Origin: Candidatus Gastranaerophilales bacterium
GTDB taxonomy: Bacteria > Cyanobacteriota > Vampirovibrionia > Gastranaerophilales > UBA9579
Assembly: GCA_028689995.1 (NCBI GenBank)
Contig: JAQVCB010000014.1
Location: 1 to 39,514, forward strand
Reading direction: 5' to 3'
Length of the DNA stretch: 39,514 nucleotides
The notes under the pieces are model-generated. The model saw nothing but the letters and a program-made list of their open reading frames with translations. It was not told where the DNA came from and ran no database searches. Made by a program: the position numbers and the translations under genes. This document shows, one piece after another, positions 7,009-15,429 of the stretch; positions within the stretch are counted from its first letter, which is position 1; each line of letters opens with the position of its first letter.

Positions 7009-9651
7009 TCAATATTTAAAAGATGAAATTAAATATTTATCAATTTCCAGCACTATAACAATAATAAACGAAGCCAGAATTGTCTGTATCCATGAAAATA
7101 AACTTAAATTAGCAGTATGAAAAACAAACTGGAAAGAAGGTAAGGTTATAACTAATATTTGAGCGATTGTAGCTGCTATTAAACTAATAAGCAAAAATGG
7201 ATTTGAAAATGGGCTTATCCGAAAAATTGATTTCTTTAGAGACCTTGCGTTCCAGACATTAAAAAACTGCAAAAATACTACTATATTCAATGCGACTGTC
7301 CTTGCATAATCTAAGCCTGCCCCGTGAGAATATTCACGTTCGAAGAAGAATAAAGTTACCGTTGCATAAACGATACCTACTAAAACCAGACGTCTTATGA
7401 CAGACAGATTCAATATACTTTCCCGTGTGTTTCTGGGAGATCTTGTTTCTATGTCTTTCTCTCCGGGTTCGTACGCAAGTGCCATATCCTGCAATCCGTT
7501 CGTAACAAGATTTACCCACAAGACCTGCGTTGCAAGAAAAGGAAGAGGTAGATTAATCAATAAGCTTATAATTATGACAAATGACATTCCAATCGTTGAA
7601 GACAGCAGAAAATAAACAACTTTTTGAATATTATCATATATAATTCTTCCTACTTTTACAGCTTCATATATAGAGGCAAAGTTATCATCTTTTAAAATCA
7701 TATCCGCTGCTTCTTTTGCAACATCTGTTCCGGTTTTTCCCATTGCAATTCCAATATTTGCTTTCTTTAAGGCTGGAGCATCGTTAATACCATCTCCTGT
7801 AACTGCCACAATGTTTCCTCTGTTTTGAAGAGCGCTTACTATTTTATATTTATGATGAGGTGATACTCTTGCATAAACTGATACTTCCTCAATACAGTCA
7901 AATAAAAATTCATCTCCGCATGTATCAAGTTTATTTCCTGTCATAAATTTATCGCCTGGCTTGTAAATCCCAACATCTTTTGCAATTGAAACTGCTGTTA
8001 TTGCATGATCTCCGGTTATCATAACAACTTTTATATTTGCTTTTTGAGCAGACTGTATTGCTTCAACCGCACTTCGTTTAGGAGGATCTATGATTCCCAT
8101 AAATCCTGTAAATGTTAATCCTTTTGTTACGTCGTTTTCCAGATCAAGATTTGATAAATTATTTGAGTTTATCTTTTTTATTCCAAAGCCCAAAACTCTA
8201 TGACCTTCTTCTGCCATTTGTGAATAACGTGTTAATAGTTGTATATTTTCACTATTACCTGTAAATTCAAGAATTTTTTCCGGCGCTCCCTTTACAAATA
8301 TTATAAAATCATCATTATGTTTATATAAAGCAGCCATATATTGTCTTGTAGAACTAAATGGAATTTCATCAATCATTTTATACTGACATTCGACTTTTTC
8401 TTTATCAATACCATATTTTTTAGCTGCAACAATTAAAGAACCTTCTGTAGAATCACCATTAATTAACCACTTACCATTTTCTTTATACAAATCTGAAGAA
8501 TTACATAAAAGTCCTGTAAGCAAAAGTAATTCAAAATCATTATCATTATTATTTATTTGTTTATCTTTACAAATTACTTCTCCCTCAGGATTATAGCCCG
8601 TACCGGTAAATATATATTCATTGTTTCCTGCATAAGCTTTTACAACAGTCATCATGTTTTCTGTAATTGTTCCTGTTTTATCTGAACATATATAATTACA
8701 GCTTCCAAGAGTTTCAACAGCTAATAGTTCTCTTATGATTGCATTTTTTTCAGCCATTAATTTTATTCCAACGGCTAAAGTAACCGTTACAACTACCGGC
8801 AGTCCAACAGGAATAATAGCCACTGCCATACTTATTGCAAACATTGTCATCTGTGAAAATGGAAAACCACGCAAAATACCAACTAAAAAAGCCAATAGTG
8901 CAAAAATAAAGGCTATAATCCCGGATTTTTTTCCCAGTTTTACAAGTTCTTTTTGCAAAGGAGTTTCTAGTTTTGATGTTGATTTTACATCTTGTGCTAT
9001 CTTTCCTAATTCCGTATTAACTCCTGTACCGATCACAACTCCTTTTCCTTTTCCATTGTTTACTACTGTTCCCATAAAAGCCATATTTCGCTGATCTGCG
9101 ATAGGTAAATAATCAATGTTTATTATTTTAGTAGCCTTTTCAACAACAGTAGATTCTCCGGTTAGAGTAGATTCATCTATTTCAAGTTCTTTAACTTCAA
9201 AAAGTCTTATATCAGCAGGGATCTTATTACCTGGAAGTAGCACTATAATATCGCCAGGAACTATTTCTTCCAAATTTATTCTGTGTTCTTTATTATTTCT
9301 TATTACATCTGCAAGTGGGGCTGTAAGCATTTTTATTGCCATGATTGCCTTTTGTGCTTTATATTCCTGTAATAATCCAACAGAAGAATCAATCACCAAA
9401 ACCATTAATATTACTCCTGCATCTATATAATTTTTTATCAGCACAGAAAATACACTAGCAATTATTAATATCTGAGAAAGCGGACTTTTAAACTGTTTAA
9501 ATAATAGCCTCCATAAAGGTTCCGGTTTTTCTTCCTTTATAGAATTTCTGCCGTATATGCCTAATCTTTGCTGCACTTCATCATTTGATAATCCGCAGTA
9601 CGAAGTATTTAATTCTTTAAAGGTTTCTTCAACTGATTTTTTATAAAACAT
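7009..9651 (-). CDS. P-type (P2-like) cation-transporting ATPase
   Basis: An 880-residue P-type ATPase, the usual length for P2-type pumps. In order: N-terminal cation-ATPase domain (about 1-70), M1-M2, actuator domain with TGES (164-167), M3-M4, the phosphorylation motif CSDKTGT with the phosphoacceptor D324, nucleotide-binding KGAPE (454-458), TGDHA, TGDGINDAP (618-626), then six C-terminal membrane helices. It resembles Ca2+ pumps overall, but the M4 motif is PVGLP (281-285) where Ca2+-ATPases have PEGLP, and M6 reads NLVTNGLQD (714-722) where they have NLVTDG. Both carboxylates that bind Ca2+ in SERCA are therefore replaced, so I leave the ion unassigned. RBS: GGAG six bases before the ATG. 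The stop is TGA. Confidence 0.92.
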   Translation of the reverse strand: MFYKKSVEETFKELNTSYCGLSNDEVQQRLGIYGRNSIKEEKPEPLWRLLFKQFKSPLSQILIIASVFSVLIKNYIDAGVILMVLVIDSSVGLLQEYKAQKAIMAIKMLTAPLADVIRNNKEHRINLEEIVPGDIIVLLPGNKIPADIRLFEVKELEIDESTLTGESTVVEKATKIINIDYLPIADQRNMAFMGTVVNNGKGKGVVIGTGVNTELGKIAQDVKSTSKLETPLQKELVKLGKKSGIIAFIFALLAFLVGILRGFPFSQMTMFAISMAVAIIPVGLPVVVTVTLAVGIKLMAEKNAIIRELLAVETLGSCNYICSDKTGTITENMMTVVKAYAGNNEYIFTGTGYNPEGEVICKDKQINNNDNDFELLLLTGLLCNSSDLYKENGKWLINGDSTEGSLIVAAKKYGIDKEKVECQYKMIDEIPFSSTRQYMAALYKHNDDFIIFVKGAPEKILEFTGNSENIQLLTRYSQMAEEGHRVLGFGIKKINSNNLSNLDLENDVTKGLTFTGFMGIIDPPKRSAVEAIQSAQKANIKVVMITGDHAITAVSIAKDVGIYKPGDKFMTGNKLDTCGDEFLFDCIEEVSVYARVSPHHKYKIVSALQNRGNIVAVTGDGINDAPALKKANIGIAMGKTGTDVAKEAADMILKDDNFASIYEAVKVGRIIYDNIQKVVYFLLSSTIGMSFVIIISLLINLPLPFLATQVLWVNLVTNGLQDMALAYEPGEKDIETRSPRNTRESILNLSVIRRLVLVGIVYATVTLFFFEREYSHGAGLDYARTVALNIVVFLQFFNVWNARSLKKSIFRISPFSNPFLLISLIAATIAQILVITLPSFQFVFHTANLSLFSWIQTILASFIIVIVLEIDKYLISSFKY

Positions 9652-9824
9652 TTACTTCTCCGGTAGATTAACTAAAATTTAATCTATCAAAGTGTAAAAA
9701 AAATATTAATTTACGCCTGTATATTTTATAGGATAATCCATTCGGCGTTTTAATCTAACTCTAAAAATTATTCAAATGAGCAAAAAATATAATCAAAATT
9801 ATTCCACCTGAAATAATTCTAATG

Positions 9825-9830
9825 TATAAT
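9825..9830 (+). promoter_or_regulatory. Candidate -10 box (TATAAT) for the HD-GYP gene
   Basis: TATAAT sits 10 bases before the ATG at 9841, with no convincing -35 and no Shine-Dalgarno sequence between. If it is used, transcription would begin within a few bases of the start codon, giving a leaderless or nearly leaderless message. A second TATAAT at 9788-9793 would give a longer leader. Confidence 0.3.
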
Positions 9831-9840
9831 TATCTACATA

Positions 9841-12471
9841 ATGAATAATAATGAAAATAATAATAATGATAAAAACTTAATAGTAAATATTGGTGAGCCT
9901 TTTGAAATTGAAGACTTGATTGCAGGTTGTGTTGATAACCATGAAAAAGCACGACTGCTCTTAAAGCTTGGTTTGCTTGAATCTTTCAAAAAAAGCTATG
10001 ATAAGGCAATAAAACACATTGAAGAAGCTCAACAATATTTTCTGGAATATAAAGATACTAATGGTATTGCAAATTGCCTTGCCGAAATGGCTCTAATACA
10101 TTATCAAAATTGCAATGACAGACTTATAAGATCATTAACCCTATTAAATGATGCTAAATGCCTCATGGAAAATGTTAATAACAAATTCGAAATTGAAGCA
10201 AAAATTATACATTATTATGGAGTAATATATTTTTACGAAAATCGTTATAGTGAATCGCTAAGATTTTTTAAAAATGCCTTAAAACTTGTTAATTCTGACT
10301 GTTTAGAATATGCCAAAATTCAGGATAGTCTTGCAATATTTTATCTGAGAATTAATAACTATCACGTTGCACTTAAATATTTAAAAAGTTCGTTAAATAT
10401 TAAAAAATCACTAAATAATGATTTTGAATTATCTATAACTGAAATATTAATTGGCAGATATCTTTCAAGTATACAAAATCATGAAGAAGCACATGAGCAC
10501 TTCCAGAATGCTTTAATTACAGTAAAAAAACTTGGCGATAGTACAATTATTTCTCGTATTCTTGATGAAATTGCTAAAATAAATCTGGCAATTGGAAATT
10601 ACGATTTAGCTGAACAAAACTGTATTAACGCAATAGAATTCGCTGACAGAATTAATAATTCGTTTGCAAAAACATTTTCTCAATGCACTCTCGCAAATAT
10701 TTATATTTGCAAAGATAAATCAGATGAAGCATTGGTAATATTAAATAATGAAATCAAAACGGTATTCTCTGATCTCGATTCAGCACGAGGATCAGCTATT
10801 TGTAAAAGAATTGAATCTCTGGCTTATTTTAAGAAGAAAGAATTCACAAATGCGCTGGAAAATATGCATGAAGCAATTGCATATTTTGAGAACTTAAAGA
10901 TATATCCTGATCTTGCGAAATGTTATCATGAATTAGCACTGATATATAGAGAAACAAACGATATTCCAATGGCTGTTTCAAGTTTATTAGAAGCTCTCAG
11001 AATTGCAAAAGCATATGACCATTCAGTTTTTACGAAACAAATCGAAGATCTTCTTTTTGAAATTGACGAACAGGAATGGGAAAACGTTATCAATAAAACT
11101 GCCCGTAAAGAAGACCTTTTCCCTGAATCAAAATCTTTTCTAAACACACTGACACTGATTGATGAAATTTCCAAAACGGAAACCACAACGAAAGATACTC
11201 TATTATCTCTGTTAAGATTGGGAAGATCTATTGCAGCTGAAACTGATGTCGATAAACTTCTTGAAATCATCACAGAGGAAACAAGAAAAGCTCTTAATGC
11301 CGATAGATGTACTGTATTTTTACTTGATAAGAATACAAATGAACTATGGTCAAAAGTTGCTCTTGGAATGGGAAATGATGCAATAAGAATTCCTACTAAT
11401 ACAGGTCTTGCAGGGCATGTAATTATGACAGGCGAAACAGTAAATATTAAAGATGCCTATAATGATGCAAGATTTAATAAAGAAATTGATAAAAAGACAG
11501 GATATATAACAAAAACAATTTTATGTATGCCAATGAGAAATATGAATCACGAAATATCCGGTGTTTTTCAGGTCTTAAACAAACATGGCAATGGAATATT
11601 TACAGACGAGGATGAAGATTTACTTATAGCTATTGGTTCAAGCGCAGGTATTGCACTTGAAAATGCTCGCCTCTTCAAAAGTCAGAATTTAATGTTTCAG
11701 GAACAAAAAAAATCGTTCGACAGTTTCATAAATACTCTGGCTGCGTCAATAGATGCAAAAGATAAGATAACTGCAGGTCATTCATTAAGGGTAAAAGAAT
11801 ATACAGTTGCTATTTCTGAACAAATGGGTTTACCCAAAGAAGAAATAGAAGTTTATGACTATGCAGCAACACTTCATGATTTTGGAAAAATTGGAATTAA
11901 AGATAGCGTCCTTTATAAAGAAGGCCGATTAACTGATGAAGAATATAAACATATTCAGGAACACGTATTTATTACTGATCAAATATTGAGTAATTTATAT
12001 TTTGAAGAAAAATTTAAAAACGTTCCTCAAATAGCAGCATCCCATCATGAAAAATTTGACGGAAGCGGCTATTATAGGCGTATGAGCGGAGAAAACATAC
12101 CCCTTGGAGGAAGAATATTAGCAGTATCGGATGTATTTGATGCCACAACATCAAAACGTCATTATCGTGACAGGATGCCTTTTCTTGAAGTATTAAATCT
12201 CCTAAAAAAAGACGTGGACGGACATTTTGACAGTAGAGTTGTTAATACATTTTTCGAAATAGGGCTTGATAGAATATTTAAAATATTATTATCAAGAACA
12301 GATGAGCCATTCTGTGAAGAAGAAAATCAATTACTAAGTCAATTTTCCTTAAATGATTTTCATATGATCCTTTTGAAAAATCATGATGATTTAAATGAAT
12401 ATGAACACAATTTGGTAAATTTATTTAATAATTATTATTACTGTAAAATAGAGCCTGAAATTAAACAATAA
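9841..12471 (+). CDS. TPR-GAF-HD-GYP protein, putative c-di-GMP phosphodiesterase
   Basis: An 876-residue soluble signalling protein. Residues about 35-420 are helical TPR repeats. A GAF domain follows (about 453-612; GLAGHVIMTGETVNI, then SSAGIALENARLF), and then an HD-GYP domain (about 625-800). The HD-GYP residues are present: H647, the H679-D680 pair in LHDFGKIG, H735-H736 in SHHEKFDGSGYY, and SDVFDA. The signature reads G-Y-Y where most members have G-Y-P. HD-GYP domains hydrolyse c-di-GMP to pGpG or GMP; the GAF would sense a small ligand and the TPRs would bind a partner. The start lacks a Shine-Dalgarno and opens with an Asn-rich tail, so it may be leaderless. Downstream are an IS remnant and the receiver-S24 genes on the same strand. 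Confidence 0.88.
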   Translation: MNNNENNNNDKNLIVNIGEPFEIEDLIAGCVDNHEKARLLLKLGLLESFKKSYDKAIKHIEEAQQYFLEYKDTNGIANCLAEMALIHYQNCNDRLIRSLTLLNDAKCLMENVNNKFEIEAKIIHYYGVIYFYENRYSESLRFFKNALKLVNSDCLEYAKIQDSLAIFYLRINNYHVALKYLKSSLNIKKSLNNDFELSITEILIGRYLSSIQNHEEAHEHFQNALITVKKLGDSTIISRILDEIAKINLAIGNYDLAEQNCINAIEFADRINNSFAKTFSQCTLANIYICKDKSDEALVILNNEIKTVFSDLDSARGSAICKRIESLAYFKKKEFTNALENMHEAIAYFENLKIYPDLAKCYHELALIYRETNDIPMAVSSLLEALRIAKAYDHSVFTKQIEDLLFEIDEQEWENVINKTARKEDLFPESKSFLNTLTLIDEISKTETTTKDTLLSLLRLGRSIAAETDVDKLLEIITEETRKALNADRCTVFLLDKNTNELWSKVALGMGNDAIRIPTNTGLAGHVIMTGETVNIKDAYNDARFNKEIDKKTGYITKTILCMPMRNMNHEISGVFQVLNKHGNGIFTDEDEDLLIAIGSSAGIALENARLFKSQNLMFQEQKKSFDSFINTLAASIDAKDKITAGHSLRVKEYTVAISEQMGLPKEEIEVYDYAATLHDFGKIGIKDSVLYKEGRLTDEEYKHIQEHVFITDQILSNLYFEEKFKNVPQIAASHHEKFDGSGYYRRMSGENIPLGGRILAVSDVFDATTSKRHYRDRMPFLEVLNLLKKDVDGHFDSRVVNTFFEIGLDRIFKILLSRTDEPFCEEENQLLSQFSLNDFHMILLKNHDDLNEYEHNLVNLFNNYYYCKIEPEIKQ

Positions 12472-12502
12472 TAATCCAGTCCTTGTGAACACAAATATAA
12501 AT

Positions 12503-12526
12503 CACGCTATCATAGCAGATAGCGTG
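12503..12526 (+). terminator. Perfect hairpin after the HD-GYP gene, possible terminator
   Basis: CACGCTATC (12503-12511) pairs perfectly with GATAGCGTG (12518-12526) around a six-base loop, 32 bases after the stop codon. There is no T-run on the plus strand, so intrinsic termination would be weak; it may instead protect the transcript end. Confidence 0.4.
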
Positions 12527-12540
12527 AAAATTAACATGAG

Positions 12541-12589
12541 GTGGTTGTTGTGGACATGAAAAGTATATTTATTTTCATACTATGCATCA
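12541..12589 (+). repeat. Short dispersed intergenic motif, copy A
   Basis: GTGGTTGTTGTGGACATG followed 30 bases downstream by TATGCATCA matches GTGGCTGTATGCTGGATATG...TATGCATCA at 16486-16536. From TGGAYATGAAAA to TATGCATCA the two align without gaps over 39 bases (26 identical), with both ends conserved. The pair brackets the IS remnant and the three regulator genes. Confidence 0.4.
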
Positions 12590-12693
12590 TCCACCGTCTA
12601 ATCGATCTTAGTTTGTTGAGTACTGAAGTTAAGTCATAAATTTCATAGTTAGATCTAACTTTTTGATTGGTATTCATAATTTAATAAATCCTT

Positions 12694-13510
12694 TTAATAT
12701 ATCCATAAAACTAAATTACTACAAGTGCACGTCAAAACTGGACATATATAAATGAGATTTTCACTGCTTTTTGTAGAATATTCGTAATCTTTACTTAATC
12801 CACGATAATTATTTAACCAAGCAAAAGTCCTCTCAACTATCCAGCGAAGGGGCAGCGGTTGTGGTTCTTTTGTAGATCGCCTAACAAACCACAATTGTCA
12901 GCCAAAAAACCTAAAAATATACTCAATTAGTTTTCCTGCATAACCTAAATCTGCCCAGATCATTTTAAGATTGGGCATTTTGTCTTTAACTTTCCATAAA
13001 ACAAGTTTTGCTCCAACACTATCGTGAATGTTAGCTTCGTGCAATACAACAGAATGAATAAAACCTAATGTATCAACAAGAATATGTCTTTTTCTACCTT
13101 TGACTTTCTTGTTGCCATCATATCCCTTTATTTCAACTTTATTAGACAATTTTACTGATTGACTATCAATGATTGCAACGCTAGGTTACTCGTTTTTCAT
13201 TTTTTTTACGAGCAAGCCCTCTTATTTCATTATGCATTTTTCCCCATGTTCCGTCTAATGACCACTTTCTGAAAGAGTCAAAGACTATCTTGCAAGGCGG
13301 AAAATCATTTGGTATTTGTGCCCACTGACATCCTGTTTTTACCTTGTATAAAATTGCATCAATAATATCTTTCATATTATGTTTTCTTGGCCTACCGCCA
13401 TGTTTTACTGGTGGTATCAATGGTTTTAATATTTCCCATTGTCGTGAATTTAGATCACTTTGATATTTCTTCTTTTCTAATCGTGCTGTCATATTTACCC
13501 CACTTTGCAT
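12694..13510 (-). pseudogene. IS5-family DDE transposase, disrupted by frameshift and stop
   Basis: Three pieces of one transposase read in order on the minus strand. Piece 1 (13510-13181) is the N-terminal DUF4096-like domain with LNSRQWEILKPLIPP and GCQWAQIPNDFPP. Its frame ends at a TAG just after KRVT, but the next frame continues as PSVAIIDSQSVK (first catalytic Asp) into piece 2, KGYDGNKKVKGRKRHILVDT and ADLGYAG (second Asp). Piece 2 stops at a TGA (12900-12898) between FFG and QLW. Piece 3 follows in the same frame and holds [16 protein letters not shown] with the catalytic Glu. A further two-base shift in a TATATA tract near the end would restore a more usual C-terminus and a stop at 12719. 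The DDE residues survive but the gene cannot make a full protein by normal reading. Confidence 0.85.
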
Positions 13511-13537
13511 TTATTACAACACTATGACACTTTTTTT
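12694..13537 (-). mobile_element. Decayed IS5-family insertion sequence (ends uncertain)
   Basis: The broken transposase gene fills almost the whole element, as in the small IS5-family elements of roughly 0.8-0.9 kb. I could not find a convincing terminal inverted repeat: AAGTG near 12723 and its complement near 13530 are too short to count. ATTACT occurs just outside both ends (12715-12720, 13538-13543), which might be a target duplication or chance in AT-rich DNA. The coordinates given are approximate. Confidence 0.55.
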
Positions 13538-13579
13538 ATTACTTTTCAGATAACTTCTATATTAAAACTAAATTTAATA

Positions 13580-13607
13580 TTCAAATTTCTATAAAAACAT
13601 ATATAAT
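13580..13607 (+). promoter_or_regulatory. Candidate promoter for the first receiver-S24 gene
   Basis: TTCAAA (13580-13585) and TATAAT (13602-13607) are 16 bases apart, with the GTG start at 13644 and a strong GGGGG ribosome-binding site between. The second paralogue has the same TATATAAT string at 14514-14521 but no clear -35. Confidence 0.38.
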
Positions 13608-13643
13608 AAAAATAGTAGAGCTGTTTTTACAGGGGGAAAATAA

Positions 13644-14369
13644 GTGGCCAATATATTAATTGTTGATGATTCCAGTTTTGCCAGATTAACTATTAGGAAA
13701 TATTTGGAAGAAGCGGGTCATACTATTGTCGGAGAGGCAGGTAATGGTGAAATAGGATTGGATTTATATAAAAAACTTTCGCCGGATATAACTACTATGG
13801 ATATGTTGATGCCTGTTTGTGATGGTCTTTCTGCTCTAAAGAATATTATGAAATATGATGCAAAAGCTAAAATTGTTGTCTGTACTGAAATAGGACAACA
13901 AAATATTGTTATAAAATCAATACAACACGGGGCAAAGAATTTTGCTGTTAAACCCATTCATAGAGAAACTTTTCAAAACATGATTAAAAACATTTTGCAC
14001 GATAAAAATATTAATTCAAATAATAAAAAGCATGAAGCTTATGAGAAATTAATCTCAAAACAATTATCATTTGATAATATTTTAATTAAAAATCCAGAAG
14101 ATACTTATTCTTTTTTCTTAACTGATGATTCATTAAAAGATGTGGGGTTTTTAAAAAATGATATTTTAATAATCGACAGAATTATCGGAGCAGATATTGG
14201 CGATATGGTTCTGGTTTCAATTAATAGTAAGTTTGTAATTGGTTATTATAGAAAAAATGTGAAAAAAGATATAATAATAGAGCCTGCTAATAAGGAGAAA
14301 TATAAAATTATGTGCGGTAAGGAACAAATAGTGGGAGTAATAACCGGATCGGTCAGAAATTTAAAATAA
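13644..14369 (+). CDS. Receiver-S24 fusion response regulator, copy 1
   Basis: A 241-residue protein with a GTG start behind a strong GGGGGAAAA ribosome-binding site. Residues 1-118 are a CheY-like receiver with every key residue: D8-D9, phosphoacceptor D53 in TTMDMLMP, T81 in VVCTEIG and K103 in FAVKP. Residues about 140-240 match the LexA/UmuD C-terminal (peptidase S24) fold: TDDSLKDVGFLKNDILIID aligns with the serine loop and following strand of UmuD and LexA, GDMVLVSINSKFVIGYYRK with the strand carrying their catalytic lysine, then IIIEPANKEKY and VGVITGSVRNL. The serine is at 163; the lysine position is isoleucine 199, so self-cleavage is not expected. There is no DNA-binding domain. I infer phosphorylation-controlled dimerisation or partner binding; the kinase is not in the window. 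Confidence 0.82.
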   Translation: MANILIVDDSSFARLTIRKYLEEAGHTIVGEAGNGEIGLDLYKKLSPDITTMDMLMPVCDGLSALKNIMKYDAKAKIVVCTEIGQQNIVIKSIQHGAKNFAVKPIHRETFQNMIKNILHDKNINSNNKKHEAYEKLISKQLSFDNILIKNPEDTYSFFLTDDSLKDVGFLKNDILIIDRIIGADIGDMVLVSINSKFVIGYYRKNVKKDIIIEPANKEKYKIMCGKEQIVGVITGSVRNLK

Positions 14370-14412
14370 TAAGGCGTATTATATTTATTAAAACAACATA
14401 AAAGTACTTAAT

Positions 14413-14457
14413 ACCTTATGAATTGAACGTGTTAAATATACTTTCAGTGCATAAGGT
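14413..14457. repeat. Inverted repeat between regulator copies 1 and 2
   Basis: ACCTTATG (14413-14420) and CATAAGGT (14450-14457) are perfect inverted repeats separated by 29 bases, lying 44 bases after copy 1. A T-rich stretch follows. It could be a weak terminator or an operator; nothing in the sequence decides between them. Confidence 0.35.
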
Positions 14458-14553
14458 TTCATTCTTTTATACAATAATTAAAAAATTTGATATTCTAAAA
14501 TTAATTAAAACCCTATATAATGCAGATGGTAGATTTATTTAAAGGGGAATTAA

Positions 14554-15282
14554 GTGGCTAATATATTAATTGTTGATGATTCCAGTTTTGCCAGATTAAC
14601 TATTAGAAAATATTTAGAAGAAGCAGGTCATATTGTTATCGGAGAAGCTGATAATGGTGAAATTGGATTAGAATTATACAAACAACTTTCTCCGGATATA
14701 ACTACTATGGATATGTTAATGCCGGTTTGTGATGGTTTTATTTGCTTAAAGAATATTTTAAAGTATGACCCGAAAGCTAAAATTGTTATTTGCACAGAAA
14801 TAGGACAACAAAATGTTGTTATGAGATCAATACAGGCTGGAGCAAAGAATTTTGCCGTTAAACCAATTCATAAAACAACTTTTAATAATATGATTAAAAA
14901 TGTTTTAAATGATAAAAATGATCAACCCAGTAGTAAAAAAACTGAATTAAATGAAAAAATGATTAAAAAACAATTATCATTTGATAACATTTTAATCAAA
15001 AATCCGGAAGATACATATTCACTTTCTCTAACTGATGATTCATTAAAAAATGCAGGGTTTCTTCAAAATGATATTTTAACAATTGACAAGCTTATAGATC
15101 CAATAATTGGTGATATAGTCCTTGTTTCAGTAAATAGTAAATTTGTAATCGGATATTATAGAAAAGATGATGGAAAAGATATAATAATAGAGCCTGCTAA
15201 TAAGGAGAAATATAAAATTATATGTGGCAAGGAATATATAGTTGGAGTAATAATAGGATTAGTCAGAAAGATGCGAGACTGA
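14554..15282 (+). CDS. Receiver-S24 fusion response regulator, copy 2
   Basis: A 242-residue paralogue of copy 1 with the same GTG start and an AAAGGGG ribosome-binding site. The receiver keeps D8-D9, D53, the TEIGQQN loop threonine and FAVKP. The start of the gene is almost identical to copy 1 at DNA level over the first 60 or so bases, which implies recent duplication or gene conversion. The C-terminal S24-like domain reads TDDSLKNAGFLQNDILTID, GDIVLVSVNSKFVIGYYRK, IIIEPANKEKYKIICGKEY and VGVIIGLVRKM; again serine is kept and the lysine position is isoleucine. The gene lies 184 bases after copy 1 and has its own possible -10 box (TATAAT, 14516-14521), so the copies may be transcribed independently. 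The stop is TGA. Confidence 0.82.
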   Translation: MANILIVDDSSFARLTIRKYLEEAGHIVIGEADNGEIGLELYKQLSPDITTMDMLMPVCDGFICLKNILKYDPKAKIVICTEIGQQNVVMRSIQAGAKNFAVKPIHKTTFNNMIKNVLNDKNDQPSSKKTELNEKMIKKQLSFDNILIKNPEDTYSLSLTDDSLKNAGFLQNDILTIDKLIDPIIGDIVLVSVNSKFVIGYYRKDDGKDIIIEPANKEKYKIICGKEYIVGVIIGLVRKMRD

Positions 15283-15429
15283 AATATTTTGAGGTTTATA
15301 GTTTAAGATCATATCTGGATGTATTATAAGAAAGATTATTGAAGAATTAAGTATTTAAAAATTAGTGAAAATTTATATTACAATAATAAAGAAGTTAAGT
15401 TATTATATTTTTGGGTAAAGGTGAATTAA

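Noticed and set aside
12898-12900. In-frame TGA at a Trp position, suggesting a recoded genetic code (TGA as Trp)
   Set aside because: The ATPase gene and regulator copy 2 both end naturally at TGA, and Trp is written TGG throughout. The same transposase also has a frameshift, so simple decay explains it.
13181-13187. Programmed frameshifting in the IS5 transposase
   Set aside because: No slippery heptamer is visible at the break, and a separate in-frame stop further on would still block the product.
13644-14369. LexA-like transcriptional repressor or active UmuD-like protease
   Set aside because: There is no helix-turn-helix, the N-terminal part is a receiver, and the lysine needed for self-cleavage is isoleucine in all three copies.
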